Source: Paludibacter sp. (GTDB lineage: Bacteria; Bacteroidota; Bacteroidia; Bacteroidales; Paludibacteraceae). Taken from it: DNA of 44,817 bases. Positions 27,773-36,972 of this stretch are shown here, in pieces (the stretch's first letter is position 1; the number at the start of each line of letters is the position of its first letter). The position numbers and the translations under genes are program-made. The stretch covers positions 1-44,817 of the forward strand of contig JAURYY010000189.1 of NCBI GenBank assembly GCA_030653695.1, written 5' to 3'. Under the pieces are notes generated by a model. It saw nothing but the letters and a program-made list of their open reading frames with translations, was not told where the DNA came from and did no database searches.

Positions 27773-29647
27773 ATGGAAGAATTAAATATCACAAAAATAG
27801 TTGATTACGGCGATAGCAACATAATCACCCTCGAAGGGCTTGAACATGTACGTCGTCGTCCTGGTATGTATATCGGAAAATTGGGTGATGGAAGTCATGT
27901 CGATGATGGAATTTATGTGCTCCTGAAAGAAGTACTCGATAACTGCATTGATGAATACCGCATGGGAGCAGGTAAAATGATTGATGTGCGTATATCGGAT
28001 GGTCATGTCGAAGTTCGCGACTATGGTCGTGGAATCCCGCTGGGCAAAATGATTGACGCAGTTTCGATAATGAATACCGGAGGAAAATACGACTCGAAAG
28101 CATTTAAAAAATCTGTTGGGTTGAATGGTGTCGGACTTAAAGCCGTAAATGCATTATCGTCAAGTTTTGTGGTCGAAAGTTTTCGGGATGGACAAAGTCG
28201 CAGGGCTGAATTTATACAGGGAAAATTATTGAACGACAGCGATATTCTTGATAATGGAAACGAACGCGGAACTTATCTATATTTCATTCCTGACGAAACA
28301 CTTTTTACCGGTTACAAATATCAGGATGAGTTTATCGAAACCATGTTGCGTAATTACGCGTATCTTAACACGGGTTTGATAATAAATTTCAACGGAAAAA
28401 AAATACATTCGAAAAACGGATTACTTGATCTGCTGAACGAAAATATGACTTCGGATCCTCTTTATCCGATTATTCATTTAAAAGATGAGGATATTGAAAT
28501 AGCATTTACACACAGCGACCAGTACGGAGAGGAATATTATTCGTTTGTTAACGGACAGCACACCACACAAGGCGGAACGCATCAAAGCGCATTTCGCGAA
28601 GCGGTAGCACGCACCATCAAGGAGTTTTATTCCAAAAATCACGAATTGACCGACATACGCAACGGGATTATTGCCGCAGTGGCCATCAGTGTTGAAGAGC
28701 CAATTTTCGAATCGCAAACCAAAACCAAACTCGGTTCACGCGATATGTCGCCTACCGGTGGACTTTCAGTTAATAAATTTATTTCTGATTTTTTAAAAAA
28801 AGAATTAGATAACTTTCTGCACCGCAACAGTGAAACATCAGGAATATTGCTGCAAAAAATTCAGGATTCTGAAAAGGAGCGTAAAGCCATTGCCGGTATA
28901 ACCAAATTAGCGCGCGAACGAGCTAAAAAAGTGAATCTGCACAACAAAAAACTACGCGATTGTCGGTTTCATTACAATGAGTCGCTCACTAAAGATGAAA
29001 AGAAAAATGAAGCCATTCAAGGGTCATGTATTTTCATTACTGAGGGCGATTCGGCGAGTGGTTCCATTACCAAAAGTCGCGACGTGAATACACAGGCGGT
29101 ATTCAGTCTGCGTGGTAAGCCGCTCAACAGTTACGGGCTTACCAAAAAAATTGTGTACGAAAACGAGGAATTCAACCTGCTTCAAGCCGCTTTGAATATT
29201 GAAGATGGCATTGACAGTTTGCGGTACAACAAGGTGATAGTAGCTACCGATGCCGATGTGGACGGAATGCATATCCGCTTACTGCTGATTACTTTCTTCC
29301 TGCAGTTTTTTCCTGATCTGATAAAAAAAGGACACGTTTACATCCTGCAAACTCCGCTTTTCAGGGTGCGGAACAAAAAAGAAACCATTTATTGTTATTC
29401 GGAAGAAGAACGCATGGCAGCAATGGCTAAACTTGGTGTAAACCCCGAAATCACACGATTCAAAGGGTTGGGCGAAATATCGCCGGATGAGTTCGTACAT
29501 TTTATCGGAAAAGATATACGCCTCGATCAGGTTACACTGAAAAAAGAAGATGCCGTGCAAGATTTATTGTCGTTCTATATGGGAAAAAATACTTCGGAGC
29601 GCCAGAATTTCATTATTGAAAATTTAGTCGTTGAAGAAGACGTATAA
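27773..29647 (+). CDS. parE: DNA topoisomerase IV subunit B (GyrB/ParE family)
   Basis: [41 protein letters not shown]. Confidence 0.93.
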   Translation: MEELNITKIVDYGDSNIITLEGLEHVRRRPGMYIGKLGDGSHVDDGIYVLLKEVLDNCIDEYRMGAGKMIDVRISDGHVEVRDYGRGIPLGKMIDAVSIMNTGGKYDSKAFKKSVGLNGVGLKAVNALSSSFVVESFRDGQSRRAEFIQGKLLNDSDILDNGNERGTYLYFIPDETLFTGYKYQDEFIETMLRNYAYLNTGLIINFNGKKIHSKNGLLDLLNENMTSDPLYPIIHLKDEDIEIAFTHSDQYGEEYYSFVNGQHTTQGGTHQSAFREAVARTIKEFYSKNHELTDIRNGIIAAVAISVEEPIFESQTKTKLGSRDMSPTGGLSVNKFISDFLKKELDNFLHRNSETSGILLQKIQDSEKERKAIAGITKLARERAKKVNLHNKKLRDCRFHYNESLTKDEKKNEAIQGSCIFITEGDSASGSITKSRDVNTQAVFSLRGKPLNSYGLTKKIVYENEEFNLLQAALNIEDGIDSLRYNKVIVATDADVDGMHIRLLLITFFLQFFPDLIKKGHVYILQTPLFRVRNKKETIYCYSEEERMAAMAKLGVNPEITRFKGLGEISPDEFVHFIGKDIRLDQVTLKKEDAVQDLLSFYMGKNTSERQNFIIENLVVEEDV

Positions 29648-29723
29648 AAATTTGCAATTTAAAAATTTACGATAGGATGTGTTTGTTTTATGAAATACAT
29701 TCATTTAAGAAAACACACATTTA

Positions 29724-30809
29724 ATGTCTGAAAATAAATATGACATTCGTACCGAAGGTATTAAATATGCAGGTTCGAAACTGAAAATTATACCCTACAT
29801 TGCCGAAATTCTTACGGAATTACCTGATGTAAAAACAGTTTTAGATGGTTTTAGCGGCACAACAAGGGTTTCTCAGGCATTTGGAAGATTAGGTTATGAC
29901 ACAACTTCAAGCGATGTTTCAGTTTGGTCTGAAGTTTTCGCAACTTGTTATCTTAAATCAACAAAACAAGATAAATACTACCAAGACATTTTAGATCATT
30001 TGAATAATTTAAAAGGTTATAGTGGTTGGTTTACGGAAAATTACGGAGGTGAAGAGTCTGATATTAAGCGACCTTTCCAAGCTAAAAATACAAGGAAATT
30101 AGATGCTATTCGAGATGAAATTGAAACTTTAAATCTACTATGGGAAGATAAATGTGTTTTATTGACAAGTTTAATTTATGCTTTAGATTCAGTCGATAGC
30201 ACTTTAGGACATTATGTTGCCTATTTATCAGCTTGGTCACCAAGATCTTATAATGATTTGAAACTTAAATTACCCATGCGATTTCCAATTTTGACTGAAA
30301 ACAGGGTAATTAAAGGAGATATTTTTGATACAATTTCAAAAAACGAGTTCGATTTTGTATATTTTGACCCACCTTATGGTTCAAATAATGAAAAAATGCC
30401 TCCAAGTCGCGTTCGTTATAATTCATATTATCATATTTGGACAACGGTAATTCAAAATGATAAACCAACAATTTTTGGGAAAGCTAACCGCAGAGAGGAT
30501 TCTCGAGATACCGTGGATGCTTCTGTTTTTGAGGAATTCAGAAAAGATAGTGATGGACATTTTATAGCCATGAAAGCATTGGGTAAATTAATTAAAGAAA
30601 CCAAGGCACATTATATTTTACTTTCGTACAGTTCGGGCGGAAGAGCAACAAAACAAGAGTTGAACGATATCATTTCCGAATCGGGTAAACTACTGCGTGC
30701 TGTCGAAATTGATTACAAAAAAAATGTGATGGGCAATATGCGCTGGACGAATGAATGGATAAACAGCGACGGGAAATACCACGAATATCTGTTTTTGATG
30801 GAGAAATAA
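29724..30809 (+). CDS. D12-class (Dam-like) adenine-N6 DNA methyltransferase
   Basis: KYAGSKLKIIPYI; FSGTTRVSQAF; FDPPYGSNN. Confidence 0.88.
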   Translation: MSENKYDIRTEGIKYAGSKLKIIPYIAEILTELPDVKTVLDGFSGTTRVSQAFGRLGYDTTSSDVSVWSEVFATCYLKSTKQDKYYQDILDHLNNLKGYSGWFTENYGGEESDIKRPFQAKNTRKLDAIRDEIETLNLLWEDKCVLLTSLIYALDSVDSTLGHYVAYLSAWSPRSYNDLKLKLPMRFPILTENRVIKGDIFDTISKNEFDFVYFDPPYGSNNEKMPPSRVRYNSYYHIWTTVIQNDKPTIFGKANRREDSRDTVDASVFEEFRKDSDGHFIAMKALGKLIKETKAHYILLSYSSGGRATKQELNDIISESGKLLRAVEIDYKKNVMGNMRWTNEWINSDGKYHEYLFLMEK

Positions 30810-30882
30810 CCGTGATTCTATTGCATATTTAAAAGATAAAAGTTGTAGGAATAATTTAATGTTGCATATTAAGAAGTGTGAT

Positions 30883-30974
30883 TTTTTTTGAACGCAAAGA
30901 CACAAAGCCGCAAAGACACAAAGAATATATTAACTTGGCGACTTAGCACCGTTGCAACTTAGCGTTCAAAAAAA
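30883..30974. repeat. Intergenic repeat element with 13-bp inverted ends and internal tandem repeat
   Basis: TTTTTTTGAACGC (30883-30895) / GCGTTCAAAAAAA (30962-30974); internal CGCAAAGACACAAAG twice. Confidence 0.75.
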
Positions 30975-31058
30975 CGACATTACATTCGTAACATTACTTA
31001 TTTGTGATTTTTGCAATAAAAAAAATCCAAAAATAAGATTCATAAAAACACATTCGTT

Positions 31059-31535
31059 ATGCCGACAAACTACTACACTGAAAATAACTCGAAAGATTCA
31101 AACCCTGATCTTTATTTTATGAAACAGGCTTTGATCGAAGCTCAAAAGGCTGGCGAACGCGATGAAGTACCTGTGGGAGCGGTCATCGTTTGTCAGGGTA
31201 GGGTTATTGGTCGCGGTCATAATCTCACCGAAACGCTGACCGATGTGACCGCTCATGCCGAAATGCAGGCAATAACCGCGGCAGCTCAGCTGTTGGGTGG
31301 CAAATACCTTATTGATTGCACTTTGTATGTTACCGTTGAGCCCTGCGTAATGTGTGCTGGAGCATTGGGATGGTCCCAGATAAGTAGAATTGTGTACGGA
31401 GCCGACGATGAAAAACGCGGATTCACACACTTTGCACCCAAGGCATTACACCCAAAAACAAAAGTTGTATCAGGACTTATGGAGGAAGAGTGCAGTAAAT
31501 TGATGAAAGATTTTTTTAAACGCAAGAGAGACTAA
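31059..31535 (+). CDS. tadA: tRNA adenosine(34) deaminase / nucleoside deaminase
   Basis: DVTAHAEMQAI; EPCVMCAGALGWSQI. Confidence 0.92.
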   Translation: MPTNYYTENNSKDSNPDLYFMKQALIEAQKAGERDEVPVGAVIVCQGRVIGRGHNLTETLTDVTAHAEMQAITAAAQLLGGKYLIDCTLYVTVEPCVMCAGALGWSQISRIVYGADDEKRGFTHFAPKALHPKTKVVSGLMEEECSKLMKDFFKRKRD

Positions 31536-31547
31536 TGTGAATAATGT

Positions 31548-31606
31548 AATGTGCCAATAAAAGAAATTACTAAGCATTTATCGGCACATTATATTATTGG
31601 CACATT
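31548..31606. repeat. Inverted repeat AATGTGCCAATAA / TTATTGGCACATT
   Basis: 13-bp perfect arms in the convergent intergenic region between tadA and the phosphoesterase gene. Confidence 0.75.
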
Positions 31607-31608
31607 GG

Positions 31609-32457
31609 TTAATATTTCAAATGAATTACCACCACTTCCGATTGGCTTCCAATGCGGTATTGCGGTCCCCAGAGACCGAGACCGGATGAAACATAATAAT
31701 GCGTTTTACCTTTTTTGGCATAACCGTAACCTACTTCGTGAATTCGTTTTACAAACCAGCTGCCGGGGAAAAATTGTCCGTTATGCGTGTGTCCTGAAAT
31801 CTGTAAATCAACATCATTCTCCTGCGCTTCGTTTAAATGATAGGGTTGATGATCGAGTAGAATAATCGGTTTCGACCTGTCAATGTCTTTCATTATTTCT
31901 TGCAGGGGCTTCCGATGTTTATTTGTCCTATCATCGCGCCCCACCAAATAAAAATCATTTTTCACAAGCAAAGCAGTATCACGCAAAACATGTATGCCCG
32001 ATTCGTTCATGAAATCAGCCGAGGCATGAAGATTTTCGGCATAAAAGTCGTGATTACCCATAATAGCAAAAACACCCAGCGGGGCTACAATCATTTGCAA
32101 CTCTTCTTTCATGTTCTGATCAATCAGCGGTTTCACCCCACGGTCCGAAATATCACCTGCAATAAGTACAATATCCGGGTTTTGTGAATTAATAAGTTTT
32201 ACATACTTTTTTAACTGACGCTTATCAATCGAAATTCCAAGATGAATATCACTTACTGCAACAATTTTAATTTCTTTGTTGAGTTTTACCTTTTCAGTCG
32301 AAATGTCAAGTTTTGCAATTTCGGGATGATTAAATTTGTAATGTCCTACAGCCATTACCGAACCGATTAGCAACAAACTTGCCAGCATCGACCAATAGCG
32401 GAAAGCACCCATTCCTTGCGAAGCAAAATGAGTAAAATGGTTTGTCAACCGAACAAG
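31609..32457 (-). pseudogene. Metallophosphoesterase, C-terminal (catalytic) fragment of an interrupted gene
   Basis: VAVSDIHLG; LIAGDISDRG; IMGNHDFY; SGHTHNGQFFP; 5' end lacks the membrane-spanning N-terminus, found separately at 33960-34220. Confidence 0.75.
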
Positions 32458-32458
32458 C

Positions 32459-33391
32459 GATTATCTGAAAAACCAACAGCTTGATTTTGTTGTAGGTTTC
32501 AAAGTTGTACGGTCTAACCACTATTTCGATTGTTCTGTTTGTGATTCCTTGAAAGGAGATTACCCGAAGACGTTTAAGTTCACAAGTTGGCACGTTCAAT
32601 GTCGTTGCCACGTAATTGACATTCTCGCCACCGAAGACGAATTCATTAATCAGCAAAAGAAAATCCTTGCCGGAGAAAAGAATCCAGTCATTCAATCCGA
32701 AAACGAAGTAACCGATCTACCGAAAGGTTTTACTAATTGGGTTGCAGATAATAAAGACCGTATTAGTGCAGCGAAAGAAAATGGAACGTTGCCGTATTTT
32801 TTGAGGGATAATGAAAAATCTATGTTTATTGACAAGGCTAAAAGTTTTGCTGCCAAATTTAATGATAAATCAAAAAATATAGCAAATGAAATAGGATGTT
32901 TTGTAACTAATGTAAATATAAAATCATTAACCAGAACGATAGAAAAATCAACCGCTGATTATGCTGGCGATGTTACGTTATGTAAAGATATTATTAGAAA
33001 TACATTTGTCGTTACAGATAATAAGATAGAAAATACCATTAAAAAAATATCAGAGGAGTTTGATGTAGATAGAATTAAAAGACAAAGTTCAAAGTTAGGA
33101 TATAGAGGAACAATTATAAATGTAAAAACAAGTAATAATACGTTTGCTGAAATTCAAGTTACTACACCGCAAGTTATTTATGGAAAGTCAAGCAATGCCA
33201 TTGATTATATTGGAGAAAAGTTCTTTACGGAAATTAAAAAGTTATCTGGACTTGAAAACGGATTAGGGCATAAATTATATGAAGAATGGAGAAAGTTAGA
33301 TGCATTAATTCCATTGCAATCAAAAAGAATGAAAGAGATAGAGAAATTGTCATCTGATTATTATTCTAAGTTGCGAAATTTAAAATTATAG
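32459..33391 (+). CDS. 3' remnant of phage MuF (Mu gpF-like) protein fused to RelA/SpoT-like toxin-type domain
   Basis: Frame open upstream of the listed TTG start: DYLKNQQLDFVVGFKVVRSNHYFDCSVCDSLKGDYPKTFKFTSWHVQCRCHV; C-terminal KSLTRTIEKSTADYAGDVTLCKDIIRNTFVV...LGYRGTIINVKTSNNTFAEIQVTTPQVIYGK...GHKLYEEWR. Confidence 0.7.
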   Translation, partial: DYLKNQQLDFVVGFKVVRSNHYFDCSVCDSLKGDYPKTFKFTSWHVQCRCHVIDILATEDEFINQQKKILAGEKNPVIQSENEVTDLPKGFTNWVADNKDRISAAKENGTLPYFLRDNEKSMFIDKAKSFAAKFNDKSKNIANEIGCFVTNVNIKSLTRTIEKSTADYAGDVTLCKDIIRNTFVVTDNKIENTIKKISEEFDVDRIKRQSSKLGYRGTIINVKTSNNTFAEIQVTTPQVIYGKSSNAIDYIGEKFFTEIKKLSGLENGLGHKLYEEWRKLDALIPLQSKRMKEIEKLSSDYYSKLRNLKL

Positions 33392-33455
33392 TTATTATTT
33401 TTTTTATTCAAATATTATAGTTATCTTTACATACCAATTAATTTACTATAGTCGT

Positions 33456-33644
33456 ATGGGAATCAAATATGTATATGATGCTTTTGAAGATGTCATTGTG
33501 AAAATAGACAATGGTCGTTACTTTATGAAGTTTAAGGGCAAACCTGAATTTGAAAGCTATAAAGAAAAGAGCAATGTACTTTGTGATATATTGTTAGACA
33601 ATAACAAGAAGTATGTCACTAAAGACGAGTATGAAAAATTTTAA
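33456..33644 (+). CDS. Small hypothetical protein; candidate immunity/antitoxin for the RelA/SpoT-like domain
   Basis: 62 aa, position directly downstream, promoter-like TTATCTTTAC upstream. Confidence 0.45.
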   Translation: MGIKYVYDAFEDVIVKIDNGRYFMKFKGKPEFESYKEKSNVLCDILLDNNKKYVTKDEYEKF

Positions 33645-33725
33645 ACTAAATAGCGGACAAGGCTTTTGCAATAGCAATGGCGCATGAAACAAGGCGGTAG
33701 GATGCGAGTGGCTGAAAAATGGTTT

Positions 33726-33753
33726 AAAAGAGATGCAGATTTGCATCTCTTTT
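33726..33753 (+). terminator. Intrinsic terminator
   Basis: AAAAGAGATGCA-gatt-TGCATCTCTTTT followed by T-run. Confidence 0.88.
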
Positions 33754-33929
33754 TTTTGTGCCTTATCGCACTGTTTATATATGTCAACAAACAGGTTGTC
33801 AGCAAGTTGCCAAGTTAAACTAACTTAATTCAGCGAAAATAAATGTTCTTATTGCGTACACTTTCAATTATATTTTGTAGATTTACATATTAATTCAACA
33901 CAAATTTATAAACAGTTAAAACTTAGAAA

Positions 33930-34220
33930 TCATGAAAGCAACAGCAAAGAAACCGAAAACAACAGAAATGAAAACATCAGGTAAATCATGACAATGAAAT
34001 ACGAAAACCCTGCAAAGCTAAGTGTTTTTGCTACCGATGGTTGTAAATAATTTCCAAAAATCATACTTCCCAGCATCGACAAAAAAAGCAGTATGGAACT
34101 AATCAGATACAAAACTCTGAAATTTCCGGCAGGCTGCAATGCCTGCCAACCACGAAACAATACATAACTTAAAAGCGATAGAAGAAAAACAAGTGCGAAA
34201 ACAAAAAAACCGTATTTCAC
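33930..34220 (-). pseudogene. Metallophosphoesterase N-terminal transmembrane fragment
   Basis: 96 aa, multi-TM MKYGFFVFALVFLLSLLSYVLFRGWQAL...SYFIVMIYLMFSFLL; native part predicted to end near 33960, same strand as the catalytic fragment. Confidence 0.65.
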
Positions 34221-34591
34221 GTGTAAATAATTTGTATTTAAGAAGTTATATTCAATTCAGATTTTATTTGAACATATTTCGTAAGCCAGATGATAATTCA
34301 TTTCGGGTGTTGATCGTTGGTAAACCCAATTGGTGAACCTCAGTGTTGACCGTTGGCTTATGCTCGTTCTATGATCATTGTATAGGCTTGATTGCATTAT
34401 GAAACGAAAATTGTATGATTTTGTTTTGCAAAAATACAAAACATATCCGACAGCTTTACAAAAATGCAACCAATTGCATTTATATATATAATTAAATATA
34501 AGCATATTAAAACTTGCGAATAAGATTATAATTGTTTTAAAATACCGAGATAATTTTTTAACTTTGCCACTTCAAATAAAACCTATTTGCA

Positions 34592-36889
34592 GTGAAAACT
34601 TTCATTCTTATTTTACATGTTTTTTTAATCGCATTTTCAACGCTATCGGCACAAAAAGTAGGTGTTGTATTGAGCGGAGGGGGTGCAAGAGGCATTATTC
34701 ATATTGGAGTAATCAAGGCACTTGAAGAAAATAATATCCCGATTGATTATTTGGCTGGCACTTCGATTGGAGCTGTAGTGGGAGGAATGTATGCCATGGG
34801 TGTTTCGCCCGACGAAATAATCACGATTTTAAAATCAAATGATTTTAAAATCTGGTCAATGGGTGAAGTTGAAAAAAAATACATGAATTATTACCTGAGT
34901 TCAGACCCCAAGCCTAATGTGGTTGAATTGCCGGTTCGTTTCAATCGGGTGGTATCGAACCAGATTAAACCTAATTTTTTGCCCACCAACATTTTGCCGC
35001 CTCACCAGATGAATTATGCTTTTTTAGTTTTGTTTTCGCAGGTCAATGCTGTAACTAATGGTAATTTCGACAGGCTTTTCGTACCGTTTCGATGTGTGGC
35101 ATCCGATATTTACAAAAAAGAAGGTGTTGTTTTTCGTCAGGGTGTGTTAGGCGATGTCATTCGGGCTTCGATGACTTACCCTTTAGTGTTTAAACCCATT
35201 GTGATTGATAACCGCTTATTGTTTGATGGTGGTATTTTTAATAATTTTCCTGTTGATGTGATGCGGGACGATTTTAAGCCTGATGTAATTATTGGCAGTA
35301 ATGTTTCTAATCAACTTCCTCAACCCAACGAATCGGATATAATAAGCCAAATTGGGAATATGGTTATCAATAGAACCGATTTTTCGATTGACAAAAATGA
35401 AGGTGTATTGTTCGAATTTGAAAATATAAATATCAGTGGATTTGATTTTTCAAAAGTTGATGAATTAGAAAAAATTGGATATGACTCGGCAATGAGTCGC
35501 ATGGATGAAATCAAAGCCCGGATTTCACGCAGGATGCCATTAAGAGAACTGACTGAGCTCAGGAAAGAGTTTCGTGCCCGATTCCCTGAATTGAAGTTTC
35601 AGCGAGTTTATATTGAAGGTGTTGATAGTTTAAAACACAGGTACGTTGAACAAAATTTTCATCACAATAACGAAGTTTTTAATATAGAAGACTTTAAAAA
35701 AGCTTACTACAAACTTATTTCGGATGATAAAATTATGGAAGTAGTTCCTCATGCCATTTTTAATCCATCTACAAATAATTTCGATCTTCATTTAAACGTA
35801 AAAATGATGGACAGGCTAAAAATACTTCTGGGTGGCAATATTTCCTCCTCAACTTCTAACCAGGCATACTTCGGGCTTATTTATCAGCATTTAAAAGAGT
35901 ATGCTCAATCGGCATATTTCGATGCTCAGTTTGGCAGGATGTATAACGGGTTGGGGTTGGGTTCAAGAATTGAAGCACCGGTTAACAAAAACTGGTTTAT
36001 GAAAGTGGCTTTAGTACTGCATAAATTCGACTATTTTGAAGGAAACGGCTTGTTTTTTGCCGATTACAGAGCTGCAAATTTCTCACAGTACGAAGCATAT
36101 AGTAAACTTAGCGTGGGGTTTCCGTTATTTGCAAACGGACGTATGGAATTTGGTGTTGGATATGGTGCTTTGACCGACAATTATACGCAAAGCGCTGATA
36201 CGCTCGTTTATTCATCAAAACTCGACAAGAGTATATTCTATCTTGGAAGTATTTTTGGGCGCGCTGAGAGCTCAACGCTCAACAACAGAATGTACGCCAC
36301 AAATGGTCATAATTATACTTCATTACTTCAATTGATCACCGGTGTCGAAATTTTTAAATCGACCATAAATCCTTTATATAATATGTCAGGCGAGTATGAC
36401 AACTGGATACAATTTTCAGGAAAAATTGACAACTACTTTCAAATAAGTCCCCAATTTACAATCGGTGCTTATGGTGAACTGGCTTTGTCTTCACGAAATC
36501 TTCTTCAAAATTATACTGCCAGCATCATTCAGGCACCATCGTTTCGTCCTACTCCACACAGTAAAGCGGTTTTTAACCGCGCTTTTTGCGCCAATCAGTT
36601 TGCAGCTATAGGAGTAAAACCAATATATCATCTGACTGATCAGCTCCATCTTCGCGCCGAAACATATTGGTTTATCCCCTATAAAACTATTTTGAGGGCA
36701 TCAAATAACGCTGCTTATTATTCCGCTCCGTTCAAGTCATCGCAATTTCTTGTAGAAACTTCGCTTGTTTTTGATTTCAAAATTGCATCGGCGGGTTTGT
36801 TTGCAAATTATTACAGTGCCGGCACAAGTAGGCTGAATGTTGGAATAAATGTAGGAATTCTGTTGTTTAATAGAAAATTTACCGAATAA
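34592..36889 (+). CDS. Patatin-like phospholipase with C-terminal outer-membrane beta-barrel (GTG start)
   Basis: GVVLSGGGARGIIHIGVI; GTSIGAVVGG; DGGIFNNFPVDV; POTRA/barrel-like C-terminus. Confidence 0.9.
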   Translation: MKTFILILHVFLIAFSTLSAQKVGVVLSGGGARGIIHIGVIKALEENNIPIDYLAGTSIGAVVGGMYAMGVSPDEIITILKSNDFKIWSMGEVEKKYMNYYLSSDPKPNVVELPVRFNRVVSNQIKPNFLPTNILPPHQMNYAFLVLFSQVNAVTNGNFDRLFVPFRCVASDIYKKEGVVFRQGVLGDVIRASMTYPLVFKPIVIDNRLLFDGGIFNNFPVDVMRDDFKPDVIIGSNVSNQLPQPNESDIISQIGNMVINRTDFSIDKNEGVLFEFENINISGFDFSKVDELEKIGYDSAMSRMDEIKARISRRMPLRELTELRKEFRARFPELKFQRVYIEGVDSLKHRYVEQNFHHNNEVFNIEDFKKAYYKLISDDKIMEVVPHAIFNPSTNNFDLHLNVKMMDRLKILLGGNISSSTSNQAYFGLIYQHLKEYAQSAYFDAQFGRMYNGLGLGSRIEAPVNKNWFMKVALVLHKFDYFEGNGLFFADYRAANFSQYEAYSKLSVGFPLFANGRMEFGVGYGALTDNYTQSADTLVYSSKLDKSIFYLGSIFGRAESSTLNNRMYATNGHNYTSLLQLITGVEIFKSTINPLYNMSGEYDNWIQFSGKIDNYFQISPQFTIGAYGELALSSRNLLQNYTASIIQAPSFRPTPHSKAVFNRAFCANQFAAIGVKPIYHLTDQLHLRAETYWFIPYKTILRASNNAAYYSAPFKSSQFLVETSLVFDFKIASAGLFANYYSAGTSRLNVGINVGILLFNRKFTE

Positions 36890-36972
36890 AAAATGTTTCG
36901 GAAATTTTGTATTGTCTTTTTAATGCGGTAAAGTTGTGTTACAGCGGTTTATTTGATTAGAATCAATGAACA

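Noticed and set aside
30893-30925. Short tandem cgcaaagacacaaag repeats as a possible CRISPR
   Set aside because: Only two units, no unique spacers of fixed length, no cas genes; fits an intergenic repeat element
33931-33990. Mini-ORF MKATAKKPKTTEMKTSGKS on plus strand near the insertion edge
   Set aside because: 19 codons spanning the predicted junction; probably a truncated or chance reading frame
34307-34356. Near-direct repeat GTGTTGATCGTTGG / GTGTTGACCGTTGG
   Set aside because: Only two copies, no associated structure or obvious function; could be chance or a decayed repeat
34257-34505. 82-aa minus-strand ORF in the intergenic region
   Set aside because: No domain, no clear RBS, compositionally like non-coding AT-rich DNA
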